From Parietichytrium sp. I65-24A (lineage: Eukaryota; Sar; Bigyra; Thraustochytrida; Thraustochytriidae), in contig BLSF01000015.1 of the NCBI GenBank assembly GCA_012862575.1, positions 53,005 to 117,004 of the forward strand: a DNA stretch of 64,000 bases, written 5' to 3'. The position numbers and the translations under genes are program-made. The notes beneath the pieces were generated by a model. That model was given only the letters and a program-made list of their open reading frames with translations, made no database searches and was not told where the DNA came from. Positions within the stretch are counted from its first letter, which is position 1, and each line of letters starts with the position of its first letter. Of this stretch, positions 52,109 through 62,100 are shown in pieces.

Positions 52109-54919
52109 ATGGCGCACGCGGGAGCGCCCGCGGACGCGCTGGGCACAGTGGCGAGCGCGTTCATGGATGCGGATTTCGACGCTCGAGCTTTCACGAGGGA
52201 CCTTTACCGGCGTAACTCGGCGTCTGCGGCGCGGGCGGCGTGCGTGAGACTGGTGGACGAGAAGGCGTTGGCGTCTGCGGCGCTGCAACGGCAGGTGTTC
52301 CGGCACTACCCAGGGCTCGTGCGAGCGGCGGACGGCCTGCGCGAGATGGACAGGGACCTGGCCGTGCTAAGAAGGAGCCTGGGCAAGACGGAGTTTCTGC
52401 TCGCCAGCGTGGAGGCGGCCGCACTGCGCATGGCTTCCTACTCATCTCAAGCGTCGCAAAATGCTCGAGCGTCGCACAATTACTCGCAACAAGAGTCTCT
52501 CGGCTCTGCGGCCGAGTCGGCGTTCGCGGATGCGCAGCCCGCGGAATTTGCTGCGCTGCTGGGAGGCGAACAGGACGAGTTTGGGCACGGGCGCGATGTG
52601 GGCAGCTCGGCGGAGAGTCTGCTGGAGGTGTCGCGGTTTAAAAAAGTGCAGGCGCTACTGGCGGAGGAGCAGTTCGAAGGCAGGTTCGTGCTGGACGCGC
52701 CGAACCGGCTGGCCTTGCTGCTGCACTACGATGCGTACGACAAGGCAGTGGACCTGGTGCTGCAGGTCAGGGAGCAGGCGCGAAACGGTGCCAAGCCTCG
52801 CGCTCGCGCCGACGGGCCTGGCAGCGAAACGGGAAACAGAAACGGAAACGGAAACGGCGACGCAAACGGGGAGGCTCACGCGGACTCTTCTGACGAGGAA
52901 GAGCACGCGGTCGCTACAGACGGACTTGAGGATGTGGCACAGGAGGACCAGGAGGATGAGCGCGTCCTTGCGCAGCCGCACAACACTTACCTCGCGAAAG
53001 ATCGCGTGTGGGCGATCAGCTTTGCGCAGAGACTCGTGGAGCAGGAGGTTGCCAAGCTCGCGGACGAGCTTGTCAGCATGCTTGAGAAAAATCAGAGCAC
53101 CAGCTCGCGCCACGTGGGCTCCAACCTCCCACATAACGCAAACGGCGCTCGGCAGCGGCGGTCGTCGCACAAGGAGAACGCGAGCCAGCGGTCCATGCGA
53201 AGACTCAAGTCGGCGTCCTCGAACCACCCAGTCAAGTACCTGCAGCGGCTCGGTTTGGAGGACGACGCGTGCCTGGCGTTCCTGAGGGGGAAGACAAGCG
53301 CCATCAAAGAGCTCACCGACGAGATTATCTATAGCCCTCTGGCAACGGATCCGGAGCTGTGTATTTTGGAACTTGCGCAAACCGTTTTTGGGGCGATCCT
53401 CGACGCTCACATGCAGTTCAAGTCGCTTTTTGTCAAGTACGACGAAGATGATGGCAATGGGCGGCGTTTGTCCACTTCCTCGGCGTCACTTGCTTCGGGC
53501 TTCCAGAACGCGCTGCAGTCTTATCTGACAATCTGGACCAAGGAGCAAGTCGCCAAGTTTGTGACTAATTTCGTGCGCTTTCTCCTTCCAGGAAGCGTCG
53601 CGCACGAGGATATCATCCGCCTAGAGGAGGAGAACCGAGAGGCTTCAAACTGGGAGATCGGAGAAGACGTGAATGTCGTTTCTATGAAAGGCATCCCCTT
53701 CGAGTCTGAAACGAAGCGGTCCATTTCGCTTGTTGTCCTCTCAAACGACGAGTGGCGCGTACTAGGGAATTGCTTACGGAGGACGCTTCTCATCTGCCGC
53801 CGCATGGAAAAGCTCGGCGTTTCGTTCAACTTTGTCCTCGCTCGCCAGTTGAAAGCTCCACTCAACCTCGCGCTGGAGTCCATTTTCGCATTTGTCGAGA
53901 CAAATCTGCGCTCGTCGCTCACCACTGAAGTATGGCAGACTGAGCAGCTCCGCGTGGAGAGCCGCGAGTCAACAGACAAGTCCGTTCTCTCCCTGACTGC
54001 AAGCGGACAAAAGGTCTACGAGTTGGTGCACGATCTGATCCGTAAAGTCAAGCGTATTTACTCAACCAACTACGCCAACATCACCGCTTCTCTGGAAGCG
54101 TATATAACTTCGCGAACCCTTTCAATCCTTCGAGTGTACCTGGATAACGTTGTGCACGCTGCTGGAGCCTGGCCAGCGGAAATGGACGGGTCTAGAGAAA
54201 AGTTTGAAGAGTTTGTATTGTCAAACGGGCGTCGCGGCGAGACCTTTCAGAGTGTTTGCGCAAAGATTGGGCGAACACTGTCTTACCGGGAGAAGCGCAC
54301 TGTCACAGTCCTCTTGAGTCGCGCCTTTTCCTTGTCACAGCAGCTAGGAATGATTGCTGACGTTATCTTTATCTCCACGGACCTCGTTGCGAGGGTACGA
54401 GAAAACTTTGAAAAGCTATTCCAGCGTCGCGTCGCTCCGCTGCGCGAGTTTGAGCAAACTTACGGTACTCTAGACCACGAAGCTTCTCCTTGGAGGCTAC
54501 TTTGCGACGCATTTGTGACCCGCCAGTCTCTCGAGCTGTTGGAAAACGTCCTGCACTGGAGCCACTTTGATTATAGTTCTGGCGGGAAAGGTCCAGCAGA
54601 CGACGCGGTCTCCACCAACTTTGAGCGTTTGGGCACGGCTCTTGCCGATTATAAAGCAAACGCCAACAAACACCTAGGCGGACATTCCTGTGCTTTGGAC
54701 ATGGTTGGCTCCATTTGTGAACATATCTTGGAGAAACTGGAGGCGGAAGGCGTTCCCAGTGCGATTTTTGGGCCTGTTGACGGCGCACAAAACAAGGCAC
54801 GACTGGCTGCCGACCTGTACCTGCTATTAAACTTGTCTCACTCTCTCCTCAACCGCGAGCCGTCGCAGCAGTCGGCGGAAATAGTGCAGTCTATTTTGGA
54901 AAAGACCGGCGCAATTTAA
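52109..54919 (+). CDS. EXO84: Exocyst complex subunit EXO84 (EXOC8-like)
   Basis: 936 aa from the ATG at 52109 (gccATGgc context). The exocyst tethers secretory vesicles to the plasma membrane. The N terminus has the short coiled-coil entry of CATCHR tethers (FDARAFTRDLYRR, LQRQVFRHYPGLVRAADGLREMDRDLAVLRRSL). Then come a Ser/acidic linker, FVLDAPNRLALLLHYDAYDKAVDLV, DPELCILELAQTVFGAI, LTIWTKEQVAKFVTNFV and ILEKTGAI at the end, which line up in order with plant EXO84B blocks. There is no PH domain, as in plants. Similarity is weak at any one point, so VPS51 or another CATCHR tether remains possible. A perfect 10-bp hairpin lies 86 bases after the stop. Confidence 0.72.
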   Translation: MAHAGAPADALGTVASAFMDADFDARAFTRDLYRRNSASAARAACVRLVDEKALASAALQRQVFRHYPGLVRAADGLREMDRDLAVLRRSLGKTEFLLASVEAAALRMASYSSQASQNARASHNYSQQESLGSAAESAFADAQPAEFAALLGGEQDEFGHGRDVGSSAESLLEVSRFKKVQALLAEEQFEGRFVLDAPNRLALLLHYDAYDKAVDLVLQVREQARNGAKPRARADGPGSETGNRNGNGNGDANGEAHADSSDEEEHAVATDGLEDVAQEDQEDERVLAQPHNTYLAKDRVWAISFAQRLVEQEVAKLADELVSMLEKNQSTSSRHVGSNLPHNANGARQRRSSHKENASQRSMRRLKSASSNHPVKYLQRLGLEDDACLAFLRGKTSAIKELTDEIIYSPLATDPELCILELAQTVFGAILDAHMQFKSLFVKYDEDDGNGRRLSTSSASLASGFQNALQSYLTIWTKEQVAKFVTNFVRFLLPGSVAHEDIIRLEEENREASNWEIGEDVNVVSMKGIPFESETKRSISLVVLSNDEWRVLGNCLRRTLLICRRMEKLGVSFNFVLARQLKAPLNLALESIFAFVETNLRSSLTTEVWQTEQLRVESRESTDKSVLSLTASGQKVYELVHDLIRKVKRIYSTNYANITASLEAYITSRTLSILRVYLDNVVHAAGAWPAEMDGSREKFEEFVLSNGRRGETFQSVCAKIGRTLSYREKRTVTVLLSRAFSLSQQLGMIADVIFISTDLVARVRENFEKLFQRRVAPLREFEQTYGTLDHEASPWRLLCDAFVTRQSLELLENVLHWSHFDYSSGGKGPADDAVSTNFERLGTALADYKANANKHLGGHSCALDMVGSICEHILEKLEAEGVPSAIFGPVDGAQNKARLAADLYLLLNLSHSLLNREPSQQSAEIVQSILEKTGAI

Positions 54920-55609
54920 GACTCATCGTCAACACTCCCTTCGTTCTATGTCTAACTCGGAAAGGATTGATGCAGTTGCGTCTCAAACATAAGCAACTCA
55001 CAGTACAAGATCTTCACACTTCCGAGAAGATCTTGTTTTACTTGCTATGTGACAATTTAGATTCCAACTGGCCGCTAAACACATTCAAAGATCGATTCTC
55101 GGACGGCACGCCACCAAATGTGTTAAGCCATCGGAAGAGAGATTAAGGTTGAATCGTCGAGCAAATAGCCTTCGACGGCCACATCCTCAATATGCAATTA
55201 GAGACATAGTTGTTGACTTCTTGAGACCGAAATAGAGACATAATTAACTTCTTGGCCTCATTTTTTGATTGTGAACCGAAGACTTGCACTCCAATTTCAT
55301 ACGTCGTGTATTCCGCTCTCTGCTCGTAGAGCAGTGAGTATCATAACAAACGTTCTCCCACTCCGCTTTGTGATCAATAGATCAATAAAAATATTGCAAC
55401 TTAATGACCTCTTTACGCACGTACCTTTGTATTGTCAATTCTCACGGAATGGGTGACGAGCTTAGCACGCGTTGACTCGTTGAAAAAAGAAACTTTACAG
55501 GTTTTGAAAAACTGTCATCGAAAACGAAACAGAACGAAATTTCTGCGCCACATTTCTCTCCATTGGCATTTCAAGCTGGCGATGAAAGTGAATTCATTGC
55601 TTTAAAAAA
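54920..55609. other. Convergent intergenic region
   Basis: 690 bp, AT-richer, between EXO84 and the secreted-protein gene. It contains a perfect hairpin (55006-55035) and a degenerate direct repeat of AGAGACATA...AACTTCTTG units at about 55200-55259. No gene. Confidence 0.6.
55006..55035. repeat. Perfect 10-bp inverted repeat (hairpin)
   Basis: CAAGATCTTC and GAAGATCTTG arms are exact reverse complements, separated by 10 bases, 86 bases after the EXO84 stop codon. A 3'-UTR stem-loop is possible. The DNA reads symmetrically, so it could also serve the opposing gene. Confidence 0.85.
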
Positions 55610-58567
55610 TTACACGATGAGATCATTCCGAAGGAGTACGGAGCTTGGCTTCGAGAATTGAAAAACAAAAGTGTTCGAAGGCTGCTTAAGCCAGACCCAA
55701 GACGCGTCGGTCAGCTTCATAAGTGACAGGGCGGACGCCACTGGACCGTTCGATGGCGGTGTCACGATCAATCCCGAAGGTTTTGTTTGCTCATCCGTGG
55801 TCAGGACATAGAAGCGGTAAGAAGATTTCGGGGACTCCCATTTGGTATTCCAGGCCCGCAGGTTGCCATTCGTCACGAAGCCTTCGCCACATTTGTCAAT
55901 CATTGCAATGAAACCCCCGTTGCTACCGTCGCTGCTCTGACAGATGAATTCCAATTTGTTGGTGTCGTGCTTTACGAGAGCTTCGAGTGCAACTTCCGCC
56001 GAGAGCATTTGACCACCGGGTACTGTTTGAGTATTTTGTTGAACCAAAGGTGACTGGTAGTTGGCGGAATACATACCCAGAAATGACGACATCATGAGTT
56101 GTCCAGCACAGAAAGCCTTGACCGAAAGCTTGGCGCACTTTGGCTCCAAGTCCAGCCCAAGGCGGATGGTATTTGAGGATTGGTCATCCCAAATCCACTT
56201 TGATCCTTTGAACGAGTTTGGGGCTCCATCTGGTGCACTGAGCATGTGAAGGCTGTTATCGTTGACATTTGAGAAACGCTTGTTGATATAAAATTGTCCT
56301 ATCGGCGTGCTGGTGTGGGCAGTGTCGATGACCGGAATCGGGAGTCGAGTGCTTATGTGCCGCCCTCGAACGATTGCAAACCCACTGACACCATTAGGTG
56401 TGTTCTGCTTTTGGCAATCTAGGTGAAGAGTATAATCATATGATAGATATACGGGGTTGAGGGACAGTTTCGAGATCTCATCCTGAGGATGAATGCCGCA
56501 GAGTATATTACGCTCTTCGAAAATGACGGGGTTCTTAGCATAGACCATGGCATCTAAGTTGATTTCGAACTGCATGGTATTCAAGATTTGAGAGTCCCAA
56601 ACTCGCACAGCTGCAGGTGGTGTATGCAAACTCACGATAACGGGCGCGACGTCTCCAGCGTTTTGATATTGGAGGGTTCCTGACCGATCGGAGGTGCTGC
56701 TGACATACCATACCCCTTGGTCTTGAGAATCTTGTTGCATATTTTTGCCTGTCGTGAAAGTTTTCCCACAGTAATCAATTTTTGCCATAAATCCTCCCGC
56801 TCCTCCGGTGTTCTTGCAGACCATGTTGATCGAGCCCAGGAATTGTGCTTCGAAAGTGCGCTCGAATACATACGTAATGCCAGAGGTATGTCGCGCTCGG
56901 TCGACGAACGCACGGGCAGCTTGCGATTCAAAGAGAAGATCGCCGTTGCACTTTGCCACAATCTTTGCTCGTGAACATGACGGTTCAGGCAAAAGCTGGA
57001 AATTGGAAAGAAGTTGGCCGTCTACGTAGACTTTGACTTTGCCATCGATCGCAGATCCGTCCGCACCATAAACGAGAGCCCGCTCGACTTGGAACGGCTT
57101 TGAATTGACCATGGGAGCAAAGTGTGCCTTCCACCATGGGTTGGTTTCGCTTTTCGTTTGTGAGCATTGACCACCGCCTGCGTTGGGGTCGAAGATGTCG
57201 CCTCCGAGGACACGCGATGCGTACCTTCGCTGCGCCGTTGAGCTCTGCGAAGGGCCAAAGAGTCTGATCTTTCGTCCCTGGGAATCCAGTAGTTCGACAG
57301 CACAGAGTGACAGAGTGCCTGAAGCCTCGAGCTTGATCTCGATGGTGGAAAACTTGTCCATGCCTCGTGGTGCAGGATTTTCCGCGAATGCGGTAAGATC
57401 CTGAGCTCGCTTCGAGTCATAAGCAATATAAGTCGCCACGTCGACAATCCGGTTTGCACTTTGTGCCAGTGTTGTATACATCGGGATTAAGTTGTCAGAG
57501 CCACAAACATTTCCGCCGCCGCCTGAGCACGAGAGTGGGCAGTCGCCACAAAAGCAGCCCACGGCAATGCTTCCGAGGGGAGTAGTGGGGTCCTTGTCCA
57601 AGGTCGTCCACGCCAACTCGCTAAGCTGGGCGATCACTCCGTCGCATACGCCAACGTCCTTCAGCGCTTTCAGAGTCTGGTAAGCTGCGCATCGGACTGC
57701 GTATTCAGCTGCGGACTTGTCACCGAGAAATGTTTGGGTGGCAGCGGGGAAAAAGTATTTGGAATACTCTGCTACAGACCCGAAGGTCACAAACACGCCG
57801 TCCACCGTGCTGCACCAAGGTAGGTTGCCAGCACTCGCCAAGCACGTGGCGATTTTCACGGCTTTGGAGACCGCTGTCTGAAAAACAGTTGAAACGACAG
57901 GACTCGCGCAATGAACCGATTTGAGAAGGCCATAGGTGGCTTTGACGTTGAAGGTAGCCTCTTCCGAGGGCCTCGCCACTGCAGCTTGGCCAAGCCACTC
58001 AAGATCCTTGACGAGCTGGAGTTGGTAATATTGTTCCAGCGTGGAGAACCCGCGAACAAGCACAGCCCAGCTGACTTCCGGCCCAGTTTCAAGAGTGGCG
58101 AATAGTTGGGCATTTCTCTCGGCAAATGGCTTCTTGAGGTTGTCCTTGATGGTGAGCCAGCTGTTGAGAAGTTGAGCCTCAATCTTGTAGGCCGCTCCAC
58201 CGATCGTCTTGGTCATGCCATCAACCACGGTTCTCAGTTTCCCATTGAGAGCGGCAAGCTCTCCAATAGTCTCCTCGTCTATGACACGGAACAGTTGAAG
58301 AAGTTCTATGAACCCGCCTTGATCATTCCAGATGTCCTGAGCTCCCAACTCGTTTCCTGCGCTGCTGTCGCTTTGGCTGTCGAGCTCGAGAATAGAGATC
58401 CTGCTATTGTATCCCTTCTCATCGTCGTGCTCAGCACCAATAGACTGCCTCAGGCGCGATCTCAGAGCGTGAGCATGATCGCCGTGCGCTCGACCCGCTG
58501 TCAGCAATACCACCGCTGCCAAAAGCAAGGAGTCGCGAAGCCAACTCCCGCTCCGACTCATTCTCAT
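55610..58567 (-). CDS. Secreted protein with three repeated modules
   Basis: 985 aa from the ATG at 58567; an alternative ATG is at 58561. A clear signal peptide opens it (SWLRDSLLLAAVVLLTAGRAHG). Residues about 60-350 are helical with scattered Cys and end in a Cys/Gly cluster (CFCGDCPLSCSGGGGNVCG). The C-terminal 600 residues hold three related modules. Each module has a Trp/Asn-Thr start (VRVWDSQILNTMQFEI, KWIWDDQSSNTIRLGL, SWVWLKQPSNTFVFQF) after a core ending in MVCKNTGGAGGFMAKIDYCG, LDCQ...GVSGFAIVRG or ICQSSDGSNGGFIAMIDKCG. The last start is cut off about 30 residues in, at the stop. I do not recognise the family; a carbohydrate-binding or adhesion role is plausible. TTGA repeats lie upstream at 58717-58736. 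Confidence 0.7.
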   Translation of the reverse strand: MRMSRSGSWLRDSLLLAAVVLLTAGRAHGDHAHALRSRLRQSIGAEHDDEKGYNSRISILELDSQSDSSAGNELGAQDIWNDQGGFIELLQLFRVIDEETIGELAALNGKLRTVVDGMTKTIGGAAYKIEAQLLNSWLTIKDNLKKPFAERNAQLFATLETGPEVSWAVLVRGFSTLEQYYQLQLVKDLEWLGQAAVARPSEEATFNVKATYGLLKSVHCASPVVSTVFQTAVSKAVKIATCLASAGNLPWCSTVDGVFVTFGSVAEYSKYFFPAATQTFLGDKSAAEYAVRCAAYQTLKALKDVGVCDGVIAQLSELAWTTLDKDPTTPLGSIAVGCFCGDCPLSCSGGGGNVCGSDNLIPMYTTLAQSANRIVDVATYIAYDSKRAQDLTAFAENPAPRGMDKFSTIEIKLEASGTLSLCAVELLDSQGRKIRLFGPSQSSTAQRRYASRVLGGDIFDPNAGGGQCSQTKSETNPWWKAHFAPMVNSKPFQVERALVYGADGSAIDGKVKVYVDGQLLSNFQLLPEPSCSRAKIVAKCNGDLLFESQAARAFVDRARHTSGITYVFERTFEAQFLGSINMVCKNTGGAGGFMAKIDYCGKTFTTGKNMQQDSQDQGVWYVSSTSDRSGTLQYQNAGDVAPVIVSLHTPPAAVRVWDSQILNTMQFEINLDAMVYAKNPVIFEERNILCGIHPQDEISKLSLNPVYLSYDYTLHLDCQKQNTPNGVSGFAIVRGRHISTRLPIPVIDTAHTSTPIGQFYINKRFSNVNDNSLHMLSAPDGAPNSFKGSKWIWDDQSSNTIRLGLDLEPKCAKLSVKAFCAGQLMMSSFLGMYSANYQSPLVQQNTQTVPGGQMLSAEVALEALVKHDTNKLEFICQSSDGSNGGFIAMIDKCGEGFVTNGNLRAWNTKWESPKSSYRFYVLTTDEQTKPSGLIVTPPSNGPVASALSLMKLTDASWVWLKQPSNTFVFQFSKPSSVLLRNDLIV

Positions 58568-59127
58568 TTCGACTTGCAAATCAACCCTTTGCTCGCGGGT
58601 CGTGCCGTTCCCACTCAGTATCGGGTCTGCTCCCAGTCAGTCCTCGCCCGCGCTATTGTGCCAGGATCATAGCTTCTCCCTCATCTTTCCATCCCACTCT
58701 CCAGAGCACACATGTTTTGATTGATTGATTGATTGAGATGAACAATGCAAGTGATCGGGAAAAGAGCGCCAAGAGAGGGAGCTTATGGTTTTCCCAGGTT
58801 GTAGTTTATAGCTCCGATCTCTTCTTTTCTCCACGATACATAATTTTTGCCTAGTATAAATAGTGCATGTGAGAACTGAGAAAGTGACCGTGAATTTTAT
58901 ACAGTACCGGTCACTGGTACCAGTAACTAAAAAATCAAAAAGAAGCGCGAAAATTTCGTCTCAAATGCGCGTCCCGAAGCTGGTCTTGGACTGCGCTCAG
59001 TACGCGACATGAACTGGAGGAGCGGCCAGCATTTGCGATAACTTGCCGCGACGGGATTGACGGAATGACAATCGAAGAGGTAATGTCTTGCTCGCTGTTC
59101 CGGTACGAGTACTCACTGTCAAAGCCC
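58568..59127. other. Intergenic region: 5' flank of the secreted gene, 3' flank of CTC1
   Basis: 560 bp. TTGA units at 58717-58736, a TATTTATA-like element (minus strand) near 58854-58862, and a perfect 12-base palindrome ACTGGTACCAGT at 58913-58924 just beside a related ACCGGT. No gene. Confidence 0.55.
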
Positions 59128-62100
59128 TCAATTTCCAGACAAGAGCCGCAGAACGTACTCGCGAGAGTTCTCGCGGCTCACGGCAAGGGGAATAAGAGTC
59201 AAACGAGGTAGTGTTCCCGACTGTACAATAACATTCTTGGTCAGGTGAATATCCCGAATGTACACTTTGCCTTCCTGAAACATAGATGGCTCCGAGCTGG
59301 AGCCCTTCTTGCGTACATTTCCGTGGAGCTTCATAAAGCCATTCCAGTGCATGACAGGGGAAAACTGAAAGCTGAAGACAATACTTTCAAACTCAAGCTC
59401 CAACGCAAGAGAGGGGTCCGCCTCTTCAGCTTCAGCTGGGTTTATGGTGTGCCTCATGTCGTATCGGAGGAAGGAGCCGTTGTACGATGCGAGCGATTGC
59501 GAAAGACGGTCCCAAACATCAGCCAATAATATTTGAGCTATCTGACCTTGAGCAATAAGGTACGCTTGCGCAGTTCCGTCCTCCACGACACATTCGAGTT
59601 TGGTAAACACGTTGTATATTTTGTTCCCATTGCAAGAGTCCTGCGAGCAGTGAGCGGTGCCTTTGCTAAACTCAAGTCCACAAAGAGCACACCTCTTGTA
59701 CATGGCGAAGAAATGAATTTCAGAAATATAGAACCGAGTGGCTCCAAATATGATCTTGCCAGGAAACTGCAAGGCGTTCGTGAGAAGTCGATCAAAGTTG
59801 ACAATTGCACTGGGATTGGACGGTGGCAGTGGCGCAGACAAGGTGTTGTCGAATCTTCCAACCTTGAGAACTCGAATCCGGGACGACACACCGCATTGAC
59901 AATAGATTCCGCGGGTGGGATTTTCAATTCTCTTTGGGTTTTCTACATCTACGATCGACCCCGCGCGACATAGACCAGTTGGCAAATAAGTTTTCGCGAT
60001 GGGATCGATGTAACACAGGACCGTGTGGGGCGAGCCCAGGTCACGGATCTCTATGGCAAGAGTGTTCGCTTGGTGAACGCGAGGTATTGCGGAGTTGTGG
60101 TCCGCACCAAATTTTTGTCTCAAAGATATGGACGTCACCACACCGCGCAGAAACCAGAAACCTGTGCACAATTCTGGATTGTCATACACTTGAGAGACTT
60201 GAGTCGGGTTGTAGAAGTTGCACTTGCCTTGCAAGTCTTGCTCAATCTTCGCGCGAACTGCTGTAAGAGCAAGGGGCGACAGAGAAGCGCCGCAGAACCG
60301 CGTCCTTGCGGTCATGACATACGACGAGTCAGAAGTTTTTCGAAGCTTGGAGCAAGTGTACACCTTCCCTATCCGGAGGAAGTGCATCTGTGGAGGGAAA
60401 CCTGTATGGCCGCCATTTTGAATGGTGACATCTACTTTTCCTAACGACTCGTGCCAGAATTCGGCTGGTTCGGCGAGATCGCAATCGGCAGGGCCACGCT
60501 TTCCCTGCGAACCGGCGCCAGCCTGTACTACCATTGGAAGCTTCAAGAGGATAAGAACCAGATTGACCTCGTCACTGCGAAGGGTCTCCATTGGAGTCTC
60601 CTTGACGCTCTTGCCGTTGCTGGATGCCAACTCTGTTGGCTTGAGGATGGAGAGCTGGATGCAACTTGCCGGCTCCTCGGGAGGTGCGGGTCGAACGTAA
60701 TACCTCACAATGCATGCGCCGGTGGTATCCCCGTCCAGGGAGGCGTGCGAGGTCCAAAGTTGGAAAGGCGATTTGCTCTCTGATAGAAGGCTGGCCGAGG
60801 TGAGGTTCTTCAAATTTCCGAGCGCCTCGACTTGCAACGTAAAATTCGTGAGCGCGACACAAAGAGGGGGAGCAGCGCCAGTTCGGTACTGAGCCAGAAG
60901 CGCCTCAAGTTTTGAGCCAGGTTCAGAGTGAAGTTCTATAGAGCCTGTCTTATCTCGGAGCAAAATCTGCCCGGTTCGGGGCGAACAAATGAGCCATCCT
61001 AGTAGAGTCAGGTTTTCGGAATGCTTTATTCGCTCACGAATGTCGACCTGGAAAGACATTGTATCCATCCCAGTCGTCTGAACTTTTGTGATCTTTTGGT
61101 GCTGACTTTTGCCGGTACACCTGCGCCACGGGGGTTGCTCGACCAAGACACGATTCAAGAGACCCAACACCTCCTGCACGGAAATTATGAAGGGCAACCT
61201 GAACTTTATTGCCACATGTTTTGGAACTGCTTTAGTATTCCGCACACGTGGTGAGCAAATCTGTGGAAGGCACAGCGTCATGTCCCTGCGGAGGAATTCG
61301 GACGTCAGGGAGCGCTTGCTGAGTTTCTTGTCTTCGGTTTCGGCAAGCTCACCCAGCGCGCAAAGTCTCAGGTCGCGTAGCGCATCAATTAAAACCTTGG
61401 TTTGTTGGAGGGAAGAGATGACTCCCCGTCCGAATTTGACCGCAAGTCGCCCAAGACCTTCCAAAAGCCAATATGCGGTGTACACGTTGCACTTGCCAAC
61501 GACGCGCTGAAATGTGAGGGAGAAACGGAAAAAGTCTTCGTTTGGTGTCGAGTATTCGCTGAACTTTAAGAACGAGAATGTGCTCCTCATAGTAAACACG
61601 AGACCCTCCAGCTGCCCTCTAATGTACACGAGATTTACGTTTTCGAGGCGCACCTTTGTGCCGACGCGTAGACCGAGTCCAGCGGATGCAACCGGCACAT
61701 GGGAAAAAAATACTTTGAGTCTGGGATCATGATCCATCTCCAACACAAATGCGCCGATGCGGTTGGTTATGACGCCCTGGTATGTGCAGGTGGACTTGAC
61801 GCCAGTGTCCTGGTGAACGGAGTCCTGGGTCTGGCTCGCACCATCCTTGGCGGTGTCCTCCTCGTAATCGTCAGCAGCAGTATCTTTCGCAGGCTCTTTC
61901 GCGCGCATCACACAGCTTGAGGATGTCACCAAAAATAGTTCGAAGGTGGAGCGGTCCAAAGCATAATCACCGTCATAAGAGATGTTTTGCAGCACGATGC
62001 AGTCCCTTGGCCGCAGCAAGACGTGCCACGATGCGAGCTTCTCGCCGCGAAAGCACAGCGTCACCAAGGCCCCTTCCGGGCAAACGTTGCCCTCGTTGCT

